Shown here: piece by piece, positions 1 to 6,275 of the stretch
How the letters are laid out: every line of letters starts with the position of its first letter
How positions within the stretch are numbered: the stretch's first letter is position 1
Origin: a virus
Virus record (IMG/VR): IMGVR_UViG_3300020215_000662
Span: 1-23,690 of that record
Direction: 5' to 3' (one strand)
Length of the DNA: 23,690 bases
Translations under genes and position numbers: made by a program
The notes under the pieces: generated by a model
The model's input: the letters and a program-made list of their open reading frames with translations, nothing else
The model's database searches: none
What the model was told of the DNA's origin: nothing

Positions 1-242
1 TCCCCGATGGAGAGCATGCGAATTGAGTCGGCTTTAATGCCTTCGAAGCTAATCTCTTCAACACCTGTATAAGTGGTTGAGAGTCGCCCTTCGGTCATGG
101 GCCATTTCTTAAATGACGTTGCCCATCGGGTCGCGCTCTGAATCCAGTCGTTAATCATGTCATCCGTATAGAATGTCGTTGTTGTGTTGATATTCGCCCG
201 AACGATGACCTGATCTTTAATATCTCCAAAAGTTGTAATCAT
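1..242 (-). CDS. Head-tail adaptor-like protein, partial
   Basis: The gene starts with ATG at 242 and runs off the left edge, so only the N-terminal 80 residues are visible. The protein begins MITTFGDIKDQVIVRANI and contains a helical stretch with FYTDDMINDWIQSATRW followed by KKWP. This pattern, an N-terminal helix then an aspartate-rich INDWI helix, resembles small tailed-phage neck or head-tail adaptor proteins that follow the capsid genes, but I recall the pattern only loosely. Its place as the last visible gene after capsid and propeller-like genes agrees. The start follows the upstream stop with one base between them (TAATATG), suggesting translational coupling. No Shine-Dalgarno sequence is seen. 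The family call is moderate; that it is coding is well supported by the continuous frame and the junction. Confidence 0.5.
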   Translation of the reverse strand, partial: MITTFGDIKDQVIVRANINTTTTFYTDDMINDWIQSATRWATSFKKWPMTEGRLSTTYTGVEEISFEGIKADSIRMLSIG

Positions 243-243
243 A

Positions 244-453
244 TTATGTGAGTGTGACGTACTTCCACGTCGTGTTTTTAGTGTCGTAAAAATAAGCTGC
301 AGTGCTTCCTCCTGCACGGACCAAGACAATCTGTTCAGAGAACTTACGTGGTGCTACTGACGGTGCTTCGGTCAGTGTCTGAATGAATCCCTCAAGGTTA
401 AACACGTGAGAGATTCCCGGGAGGATGTCACTAGGCTTGTTCGACTGGTTCAT
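244..453 (-). CDS. Small hypothetical phage protein
   Basis: A 69-residue protein starting MNQSNKPSDILPGISHVF and ending KNTTWKYVTLT. I chose the ATG at 453 rather than the far upstream start of the open frame (579) because the latter would lie deep inside the upstream gene. With the start at 453 the overlap with that gene is only 23 bases. The stop is followed one base later by the next start. There is no membrane segment and no recognisable domain; the second half has alternating hydrophobic residues (EQIVLVRAGG, STAAYFYD) that suggest beta strands. Position between a structural gene and an adaptor-like gene suggests a minor virion or connector component, which is inference only. Confidence 0.6.
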   Translation of the reverse strand: MNQSNKPSDILPGISHVFNLEGFIQTLTEAPSVAPRKFSEQIVLVRAGGSTAAYFYDTKNTTWKYVTLT

Positions 454-1789
454 AGAAAATTTGTATGAGCTTATACCCCAAATCATCATTTTGAGGAGCA
501 ATGTAGAGTTGGAACATGTCGGTTTGGATGTCGCAGTCAATGACGGTCTTATATGTTGACTGATTGGTATACTGCACATCCTTGATGTCGCTCAGCGATC
601 CGTTGATATCGTTGTAACCTAGGGTGAAACGGCTGGTACCTGCACTATTGGTCTCATCGTGAAAAATTTTGATACGACGAATGATGACCTCACCTCCAAA
701 GGTATAGCGGTTGCTATAAAAATCACCGATGATGCCTGCATTGTCGTAATCTATTTCATAGAGGTCACCCCCACCTGCGCCGTCACTAAAGGCAACCAGT
801 AACTTGTTATCTCCTTTGTAGTGAATGTTGTTGATATTATTCGTGGCGCTCCCATAGAGTTTCCAGAACGTATTCCCTGCTCCCAAATCTCCGTAGGCCA
901 CCACCTTCTTGCCGTCACGGAAAATGAGAATGTCCTCAATGTTGCTGATGTTGTGTGAGTACGTCGTGGTTGAGGTCTCGAATCGATAGAGCGGCTGCAG
1001 ACCGTTACCATCGTAGTAGCCGAAGTTGGAACCGTAGGTTACAAAGATCGTGCCACCTACGACACGGCTTCCCTCAACTTGAGCCTCGAGCTGAACTTCA
1101 CGCTCCCAATCGCGTAGCACCGGGTTGCAGTAGTACACCTTACCTCCACCACCGAGCGTGTGTGAAAAGTTCTGTTCATTGTCTGAGGTGAATGCAAGGA
1201 GCGTCCGGCCATCCGGCGCTTTTCTGAGTGAGGTGACAGCAATGCGGCTGTCAGGAAGGGTGAATGCGATTCCACTTGATGAACCGTTCCAGTAGTAGAT
1301 GACGTTCTTATCTGCAATGAATAGCTCGTCCTCAATTGCTTCCATTGGGTGACGGTAGCCTGCTGTTAATCCCGACCACCAGTTTTCAGTCATGGAACTC
1401 ATTTGGTCATTGAGCTGTGCAACAGCAGTCTGCGAGGTGGCATAAATTTGGCTCTTGAAGTTAATGAGCTCTGAGGTGCCGAGCTGATAGGTATTTGCTC
1501 CTGTCTGTCGCTTTGTGAGCGTGGTACCGCTATAGGTATAAAAATTCGCCTCGTCGTCAACGTGGAGCGAGTCATTGCCCGATGCGCGGGGATCAAACGT
1601 GGATGCGACAATGTTTCCTGTCAGTGTCGAGGAGCCTACCTCACTTCCTGATTCACGAAAGTAGAACATGCCGCGCGTCTTCGTAAGATTGAGTCCGTTA
1701 CTTTTGGGAGAAAATCCCCGATCAGATACCAGATCAGAGGTGCTCTCCCCAGCTATGAAATTTTTGGCTCCAATCTCGATGACGGGCAT
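431..1789 (-). CDS. Putative beta-propeller phage structural protein
   Basis: A 452-residue protein with little helix and many short strands. From about residue 70 onward, segments of roughly 40-50 residues alternate hydrophobic strands with polar turns (for example NFYTYSGTTLTKRQ, KVIYYWNGSSSGIAF-like, GGKVYYCNPVLRDWERE, IFVTYGSNFGYYDGNGL, NTFWKLYGSATNN, GGGDLYEIDYDNAG). This rhythm is typical of beta-propeller blades, and the last third (RFTLGYND to LIQIFYEP) looks like a separate beta domain. Beta-propeller or tail-hub proteins are common among short-tailed phage virion genes after the capsid gene. The ATG at 1789 lies two bases after the upstream stop (TAA CT ATG). No catalytic motif is seen. 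The specific role (tail hub, receptor binding) is not determined. Confidence 0.55.
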   Translation of the reverse strand: MPVIEIGAKNFIAGESTSDLVSDRGFSPKSNGLNLTKTRGMFYFRESGSEVGSSTLTGNIVASTFDPRASGNDSLHVDDEANFYTYSGTTLTKRQTGANTYQLGTSELINFKSQIYATSQTAVAQLNDQMSSMTENWWSGLTAGYRHPMEAIEDELFIADKNVIYYWNGSSSGIAFTLPDSRIAVTSLRKAPDGRTLLAFTSDNEQNFSHTLGGGGKVYYCNPVLRDWEREVQLEAQVEGSRVVGGTIFVTYGSNFGYYDGNGLQPLYRFETSTTTYSHNISNIEDILIFRDGKKVVAYGDLGAGNTFWKLYGSATNNINNIHYKGDNKLLVAFSDGAGGGDLYEIDYDNAGIIGDFYSNRYTFGGEVIIRRIKIFHDETNSAGTSRFTLGYNDINGSLSDIKDVQYTNQSTYKTVIDCDIQTDMFQLYIAPQNDDLGYKLIQIFYEPVEQA

Positions 1790-1791
1790 AG

Positions 1792-2580
1792 TTAGTAATC
1801 AAACTTATCCAAATCAACTTTGAAATATTTACCCCTGAAAAAGTACTTGTCTGCTTTCGAAAGCTTGACCTTATTCCAATCGACCTCTCTGCATAGCTTG
1901 AGAAAATTGTCTCGAAATGCAGGATCGCTCAGTACCACCATAAGCACACGCCGGAGCAAGCGAATGCGCTCCTTCATATCGCCAATTACCTCTGCATGCT
2001 CGAGCATTGTGAGCGCGTACTCAAACTGCGTAATCGGATTGCCGAACAGACGCATCCACCCATTCGGATTAAAGTAGGTGACTAGCCACTGCACTCTGAA
2101 GCGGTACGAATCATCTTCTTGAAGAATAAAGCAGATGAGGTCACGGAGCTTGAGCGAGTTGTTTCCGGGAGCAACCTTTGTCCAAGCGCGGTGAATCTCC
2201 TTGACTGCAGGTACCATCCGCTCAAGGGGGACCATATCGTAGCGGCTCTGCTCTAAGAGCTCGAAGATTCGCGGCAGTGCTTTTTCCTTGATGTGCTCAA
2301 TGATGACAGGAGTGCGTACACCTGCCTCGAGCGAAGCCCAGCTGTCATTGAAGATTTGGTTTTTCACCTCGTGCTTCAATTTTGAGAGCTTGCCATACAA
2401 GAGGTGACCGCGTGGGAATCCCGGGAACGGGTACTTCTCGCCATCCATATGCATGACAATGACCCCGTCTTTATCCTTAGTAACCTTTGCCTCGACTTTG
2501 TCTTTTGACTTCCAGTACTGCACCATCTCCATATCTGCAGGTGACTTTTTCAGTATTTTGAAGAACCATTTGGTAATCAT
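1792..2580 (-). CDS. Hypothetical helical phage protein, downstream of capsid gene
   Basis: A 262-residue, highly charged protein (begins MITKWFFKILKKSPADMEMV) with no recognised family. The first 60 residues contain a small beta-like region (KVTKDKDGVIVMHMDGEKYPF). The remainder looks alpha-helical with regular hydrophobic spacing, and there is a lysine-rich C-terminus (KVKLSKADKYFFRGKYF). It has no signal peptide and no convincing membrane segment. It is the first gene after the major capsid gene, separated by an unusually structured 86-base intergenic region, and its ATG at 2580 lacks a Shine-Dalgarno sequence. By position it could be a head-completion or connector protein, but the sequence itself does not show it. 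Confidence 0.6.
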   Translation of the reverse strand: MITKWFFKILKKSPADMEMVQYWKSKDKVEAKVTKDKDGVIVMHMDGEKYPFPGFPRGHLLYGKLSKLKHEVKNQIFNDSWASLEAGVRTPVIIEHIKEKALPRIFELLEQSRYDMVPLERMVPAVKEIHRAWTKVAPGNNSLKLRDLICFILQEDDSYRFRVQWLVTYFNPNGWMRLFGNPITQFEYALTMLEHAEVIGDMKERIRLLRRVLMVVLSDPAFRDNFLKLCREVDWNKVKLSKADKYFFRGKYFKVDLDKFDY

Positions 2581-2589
2581 TTATTTCAG

Positions 2590-2656
2590 GAATAGCTCAT
2601 TTCCTGACGTGGTGGGGAATGCTCCGTCAGGTACACCCCCCACAAACGAGCTATTC
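2590..2656 (-). promoter_or_regulatory. Structured RNA element between capsid gene and next gene
   Basis: In the minus-strand transcript a perfect 9-bp outer stem (GAATAGCTC with GAGCTATTC, 2648-2656 and 2590-2598) encloses two further perfect stems. One is GTGGGG with CCCCAC (2638-2643 and 2612-2617), the other CCTGACG with CGTCAGG (2625-2631 and 2603-2609). The two inner stems interleave, so they can form either a pseudoknot or two alternative hairpins. No U-run follows, so it is not a standard intrinsic terminator. It begins 10 bases after the capsid stop codon and ends 9 bases before the next ATG. Possible roles are capsid mRNA 3' stabilisation, processing, or control of the downstream start. 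Confidence 0.6.
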
Positions 2657-2666
2657 TAATTAGTTA

Positions 2667-4001
2667 TTAGAACGAGCCGAAGAGCACAGCACCATACTTG
2701 CGGCGGTAACGAGGTACTTTCGCTCCGAAGAGGAAGAGACCCTGATACTTCTTCGCAAACTGGTTTTCTGCGTCAACAACACGTGACTCACTCCACTTGT
2801 CCGCATAGGTGATGAAACCAATGTGGTTAGCCGAGAGAATGTAGCCTGTTGAACCTGCAGTGAGGGACGTATCCGAACCCACACCTGAAGCAGTCGACAA
2901 TCCGGCGCGTGATGAAACACGAGCACCTGCTGCCGAGTGGACATCGAAGGCACCTACGCGCATGACACGACCATTGAGGACCGTACCGCTGTAGATTTCT
3001 GCAATACCCGTTGGCTGCATTTCTGACGACTGGCGGAGCTGCGTAACGATCTCCGGAGTAACGGTGAGCTTTCGGCTATCTGCCGGAACCTCTTCCTTGT
3101 CCAGAGCTTCTGCAAGCAGGGTGACCTGATCGTAGATGGTTGAAGCAGATACTGATGTTGCAATAGCTGCCTGAATTTCCCACCCGAGACCTGCCATCGT
3201 CAAGAGCGATGCGTTACCATCTCCATACTTAGGGAAGTTCTTGCCATCGCCGCCGAAGAGACCGCGAAGTGTATGGCCTTCCTCAAAGTCTGAACCGCTC
3301 GTTGCCTCATCCCACTCAGTGAGTGTTGCCACCATTGAGTTTGTGATGCCCGAGATTCGGTACCATGGAGAGACAAACGTTGCTGTTGATCGCAAGCGGA
3401 ATCCCTTATAGAGCATTGATGTTTCAAATGCTGTTGAGTAGGTCTGTCCGTCACGTGGGTTTTCAACGGTTGCAGGGCCTGTGTTGCCATCACCACCGTT
3501 GACAACGTTGGTTGAGAGTGTGACCGTACCACCTGTTGAAGTCGTAACGATCGAAGCCATGGTCTGGCCTGAACCGACAACAACAAGATCAACACCAATC
3601 CAGTTACCCGCCTTTACGTCTTCACCGAACTTGTTCAAAACATACTTATCGATTTCTCGTTCAAGTACCATTGCTGCATCCTTGAGAAGGTTCTCAGGAA
3701 TGTCACCGCCGTAGGTGAACAGATCTTCAAGTCGATCGAGCGAGAAGTTGTAGTACTTCCGCTTTTCAACGACGAGCTGATCTTCCGCATCCACAATGGT
3801 CTCAGAACTCATGTCAGTACCAACTTGGTAGTCTGACAAGAGAATTGAGTTCAAGAATGAGAGAATGTTTACACGATCTCCCGGCTTCTTGATTTCACCC
3901 TCGTAGTCGCGGTTAGCAATGGCGTCGACAACTGCATTCTGATAGGTCTTTTCGAGGACCTTCGATGCAAATTGTTCACCAAAATTTGTAAGCGCAGTCA
4001 T
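2667..4001 (-). CDS. Major capsid protein, HK97-fold type
   Basis: A 444-residue protein directly after a scaffold gene, with the layout of large HK97-fold coat proteins. An N-terminal helix (GEQFASKVLEKTYQNAVVDAI) is followed by a GDRVNIL strand, the YNFSLDRLEDLF and AAMVLEREIDKYVL spine-helix regions, and a variable middle (about residues 150-280). It then has an EEVPADSRKLTVTPEIVTQL segment and a C-terminal strand region (GRVMRVGAFDVHSAAGA, GYILSANHIGFITYADK, FAKKYQGLFLFGAKVPRYR). The latter matches the usual 'valine-tyrosine-strand, helix, final strand' end of P-domains. The threonine/glycine-rich middle insert may be an added surface domain. An AGAGGAG sequence lies about 13 bases upstream of the ATG, longer than ideal spacing. 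The frame ends with TAA followed immediately by a second TAA. Confidence 0.85.
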   Translation of the reverse strand: MTALTNFGEQFASKVLEKTYQNAVVDAIANRDYEGEIKKPGDRVNILSFLNSILLSDYQVGTDMSSETIVDAEDQLVVEKRKYYNFSLDRLEDLFTYGGDIPENLLKDAAMVLEREIDKYVLNKFGEDVKAGNWIGVDLVVVGSGQTMASIVTTSTGGTVTLSTNVVNGGDGNTGPATVENPRDGQTYSTAFETSMLYKGFRLRSTATFVSPWYRISGITNSMVATLTEWDEATSGSDFEEGHTLRGLFGGDGKNFPKYGDGNASLLTMAGLGWEIQAAIATSVSASTIYDQVTLLAEALDKEEVPADSRKLTVTPEIVTQLRQSSEMQPTGIAEIYSGTVLNGRVMRVGAFDVHSAAGARVSSRAGLSTASGVGSDTSLTAGSTGYILSANHIGFITYADKWSESRVVDAENQFAKKYQGLFLFGAKVPRYRRKYGAVLFGSF

Positions 4002-4019
4002 TTTAGGTTAAGCGCTCCT

Positions 4020-4616
4020 CTATGCAATTTTGAGCTGCCCTTTTTTGATCATCTCGCGGTATTTGCGAGGATCATTTTCACGAAGCCGTTTGACTTCGTC
4101 GGCGCTCATACCCGATGGGATCGGGGTTCTATCCCCTCCTGTCGGTCCCTCAAGTCCTTTGCGCTCAGTTTCGAGAAGATCTTTCTCGATCATGAACGCT
4201 TTTGCCGCAGTCATCATATTCATACCCTTGTTTTCGGGAAGCTCTCGGAAAGATTCAAAATCATCCCACGCCTCCTTAATCAACGGGTATTTTTCGATGA
4301 CCTTACTCTTGTAGAGTTCTTTCTGGATTTCAGAGAGAGTCTCTTTCGTCTCAGAAAGTTGGGTCTTGAGTAAACCAACGGTCTCATCATCGTCGAACAT
4401 AGAAGGAACTGTTTCTACTGATAAATTGTCTTCTTCTAACTCTTTATTCCGCTGTTCTGCTTTCTTAGCCCGCTCATAATTTTGAGAGGACTGTGAAGCT
4501 TTGAACTGCAGAGCGTCGTATTCCTCTTTGGTAAGAGTCACGACTTCGGGCGTTTGCGGTAGCTGATCACCGTCAGAAGGATTTTGAGGCTCCTGAACCT
4601 CTAATGGGTTGTCCAT
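4020..4616 (-). CDS. Capsid scaffolding protein
   Basis: A 198-residue protein placed immediately upstream of the major capsid gene. It has an acidic, proline- and glutamine-rich N-terminus (MDNPLEVQEPQNPSDGDQL). A long charged coiled-coil-like centre follows (residues about 30-110, EEYDALQFKASQSSQNYERA and KELEEDNLSVE). A small basic C-terminal helical segment (ADEVKRLRENDPRKYREMI) ends the protein. Acidic coil plus short basic C-terminal helix-turn-helix is the usual scaffolding arrangement, in which the basic end contacts the coat protein. No protease catalytic residues are seen in it. The start ATG at 4616 has no good Shine-Dalgarno; 54 bases separate it from the preceding small gene. The function is inferred from composition and position, both strong. 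Confidence 0.8.
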   Translation of the reverse strand: MDNPLEVQEPQNPSDGDQLPQTPEVVTLTKEEYDALQFKASQSSQNYERAKKAEQRNKELEEDNLSVETVPSMFDDDETVGLLKTQLSETKETLSEIQKELYKSKVIEKYPLIKEAWDDFESFRELPENKGMNMMTAAKAFMIEKDLLETERKGLEGPTGGDRTPIPSGMSADEVKRLRENDPRKYREMIKKGQLKIA

Positions 4617-4670
4617 TTTTTGAGATGGTTACTCTTAATCTGCGTGTAGGATGCGGCAGCCCCCGTGTAC

Positions 4671-4847
4671 TTACTCAGCGCGAGCAATGAGGTTTTCCAA
4701 ATCGCTGATGCTGCGGATGTTCAAACTCTTCAGTGTTTCGTAGAGCGCGAGCAAAGCTTCTTTCTGTGAAATCGGCTTAAGCTCCATGGGTTCGAGAACT
4801 TGTGCGGTTCCCTCAACCTCGTCGACGTTTTTCTTTGTCTTTGCCAT
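4671..4847 (-). CDS. Small hypothetical protein, 58 residues
   Basis: A short gene between the HExxH protein and the scaffold. It starts ATG at 4847 (MAKTKKNVDEVEGTAQVLEP), two bases after the upstream stop in the recurrent TAA-CT-ATG arrangement, and ends LENLIARAE then TAA. The first 20 residues look disordered and charged. The rest forms amphipathic helix (KEALLALYETLKSLNIRSIS). Dense packing between two coding genes, a sensible composition and the conserved junction style support that it is real. No family is recognised. It could be a minor scaffold partner or a small regulator of assembly, but there is no direct evidence. Confidence 0.6.
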   Translation of the reverse strand: MAKTKKNVDEVEGTAQVLEPMELKPISQKEALLALYETLKSLNIRSISDLENLIARAE

Positions 4848-4849
4848 AG

Positions 4850-5161
4850 TTATTTGATGTTACTGGTAACGACCTTTGACGATTGGGTGTAGGTAATCTC
4901 TCGCTTGGGGACAACATTCTGAGCGCGTTCGTGGGTATCGAGCAGGAGCTTTGCCATTTCGGGGAGTGACATGTTGCCCTCAATCTTGCGTGATTCGCTG
5001 TAGACTTTCGGGTGGTCCATTTCGGGATGTTCCGCGTGCAGGTTTTCGTGAATGATGGTGTTGACCACATCCCCCTTCTTGAGGTTGAGCGTAATCTCTT
5101 CTTTCTGATAATCCGTGCGTCCGAAAACCTTTATACGGTTGTTGATTCTGACGTTGAACAT
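4850..5161 (-). CDS. Small HExxH putative zinc metallopeptidase
   Basis: A 103-residue protein with start ATG at 5161 (MFNVRINNRIKVFGRTDY), immediately after the upstream stop (TAG T ATG). A longer TTG-start version would overlap the previous gene and is less likely. The first 30 residues look like paired beta strands. They lead to a helix carrying HENLH (residues 38-42), which fits the HExxH zinc-binding and catalytic motif. H45, H50, E56 and E62 follow and could supply a third ligand. Minimal metallopeptidase cores of this kind (strand, HExxH helix) occur in phages and small protein families. It lies two genes upstream of the scaffold gene, so a role in head maturation is conceivable, but no activity can be shown from sequence. 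HExxH can arise by chance, though its position after a hydrophobic VVNTII stretch is typical. Confidence 0.6.
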   Translation of the reverse strand: MFNVRINNRIKVFGRTDYQKEEITLNLKKGDVVNTIIHENLHAEHPEMDHPKVYSESRKIEGNMSLPEMAKLLLDTHERAQNVVPKREITYTQSSKVVTSNIK

Positions 5162-5162
5162 A

Positions 5163-5489
5163 CTACTGTTGAGATTCAATTTGTTGGATTAATAACTGCT
5201 CGAGTGCTGCACGTTCTGCTTGGGGTGAATCAATCGCCTGCAAAATGACTTTGTAGACCGTAAAGTAGGGAATGAGCTCTGCTTTTTTGGCTTGATCGAT
5301 GTTAAAGTCTTTCCACCGCGTTTCGATAATAGAGAGCTGACCTTCGAGAAATTGCTTGATATCTGCTACGGTCAGTTCCTTTTTTGAGAGAATCTGCTGG
5401 TATCCGTCAAAGGTTGCCCGCTCCTCTTTTGTAAGTTCTTCGAGGCTTTTAATATTTCGCTTTTCGAGAAGTTTTGTTAACAGGCTCAT
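5163..5489 (-). CDS. Hypothetical helical protein, first gene of capsid module
   Basis: A 108-residue, wholly helical-looking protein (MSLLTKLLEKRNIKSLEEL to IQQIESQQ) with no membrane segment and no recognised domain. Charged and hydrophobic residues alternate as in small helical bundles. It is the first gene behind the promoter and hairpin leader at 5490-5589. Its ATG abuts the T-run that follows the hairpin, so there is no room for a Shine-Dalgarno sequence. It is one base from the HExxH gene. Being the promoter-proximal gene of a module that encodes scaffold and capsid suggests a structural or assembly function, which is inference. Confidence 0.65.
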   Translation of the reverse strand: MSLLTKLLEKRNIKSLEELTKEERATFDGYQQILSKKELTVADIKQFLEGQLSIIETRWKDFNIDQAKKAELIPYFTVYKVILQAIDSPQAERAALEQLLIQQIESQQ

Positions 5490-5533
5490 AAAAAATTGGG
5501 CGAAGTCTTGAGATAAGACTCCGCCCGTTTTTT
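5490..5533 (-). terminator. Hairpin with U-run in capsid-module leader
   Basis: On the minus strand GGGCGGAGTCTT pairs with AAGACTTCGCCC (5515-5526 and 5498-5509) around a 5-base loop. This gives 12 pairs including one G-U, which is an A-C mismatch on the plus strand, so the minus-strand RNA forms the better stem. Six U residues follow after two A (5490-5495) and touch the ATG of the next gene. A run of six T on the plus strand (5528-5533) makes the element potentially bidirectional. Because a good promoter lies just upstream, this may be an attenuator in the leader rather than only a terminator of the preceding operon. Confidence 0.6.
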
Positions 5534-5561
5534 GGGTTGGGAAATATTTAAATGTACTTAA

Positions 5562-5589
5562 ATTATACTAAAAAACGGTGCCTCGTCAA
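5562..5589 (-). promoter_or_regulatory. Sigma70-type promoter of the capsid module
   Basis: The minus strand reads TTGACG (5584-5589), 16 bases, then TATAAT (5562-5567). The -35 box lies directly beside the stop codon of the upstream gene. Transcription would start near 5555 and give a leader of about 65 bases containing the hairpin at 5498-5526 before the ATG at 5489. The -10 is a perfect consensus and the -35 matches five of six. Confidence 0.7.
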
Positions 5590-6273
5590 TTATCCAACAT
5601 TCAAGAGTGAGAGCGTGCTGACGGGACTTATAATGACCCCTCCTGCTCCGGCAGGAGCAAACGAGGCTCCAATGACTGTCCCCTTTTGGTTGCCGACACC
5701 TGTTGCTTCAAAGCCCACCGTGTATAGCCCTGCCGGAGACCTTGCTGCGTTCGTATCGCCGAATGATGTACCGTTTCCTGAAGTTGTGCCGCGTTGCGTG
5801 ATATTCACCGTTCCGGGTGAGCCGTCATTGTCAACTTGGGCAACACAGACAATCCAACAGTTATCTACAACTGTGGTGACGCCCGTGGTGATCTGTGTCT
5901 GAGATGCAGCAGCGTAGGCAGTCTTGTTCGATGCATCGGGAACGCCTGTTTGCTTTGCTCCGGTGTACGATGTACTGAACCCGCCGAGGAACCCCGTCGA
6001 GGTTGAACGGGAAATCACCACATTATTTGCTCCGGTTGAGGGGTTGATGAGGTAATAGAGATAAATATAGTGGTTAGCACTGATACCTCCTGAAATTTTA
6101 TCAATGAGGGTCATTGCAGCACCCCCGTAAGTAATGCCTGTCAGATTGTCGCCATCGTCCATCGTTGCTCCGACAAAGAGAATGGTGTTACTTCCCGTGA
6201 CCGTGTGCGAATACGTGAGCGATGAAGCTCCCGTATTTGAAGACTGAGCAGCGGCATCGAATGCAATTGGCAT
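5590..6273 (-). CDS. Beta-sandwich virion or fibre-associated protein
   Basis: A 227-residue protein, almost all beta by composition, rich in Gly, Ser, Thr and Ala, without a signal peptide. The N-terminus (SSLTYSHTVTGSNTILFVGA) then TGITYGGAAMTLIDK and NNVVISRS resembles secreted or virion beta-sandwich domains with the pattern 'N-T-I-L-F-V-G, G-I-T-Y-G-G, strand, strand'. The end (GTVIGASFAPAGAGGVIIS) closes the sheet. It follows the second repeat-containing fibre-like gene with a two-base gap (TAA GT ATG). A role as a fibre tip, decoration or carbohydrate-contacting domain is plausible from neighbours. No catalytic residues are visible. The promoter of the capsid module begins at its stop codon. 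Confidence 0.6.
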   Translation of the reverse strand: MPIAFDAAAQSSNTGASSLTYSHTVTGSNTILFVGATMDDGDNLTGITYGGAAMTLIDKISGGISANHYIYLYYLINPSTGANNVVISRSTSTGFLGGFSTSYTGAKQTGVPDASNKTAYAAASQTQITTGVTTVVDNCWIVCVAQVDNDGSPGTVNITQRGTTSGNGTSFGDTNAARSPAGLYTVGFEATGVGNQKGTVIGASFAPAGAGGVIISPVSTLSLLNVG

Positions 6274-6275
6274 AC

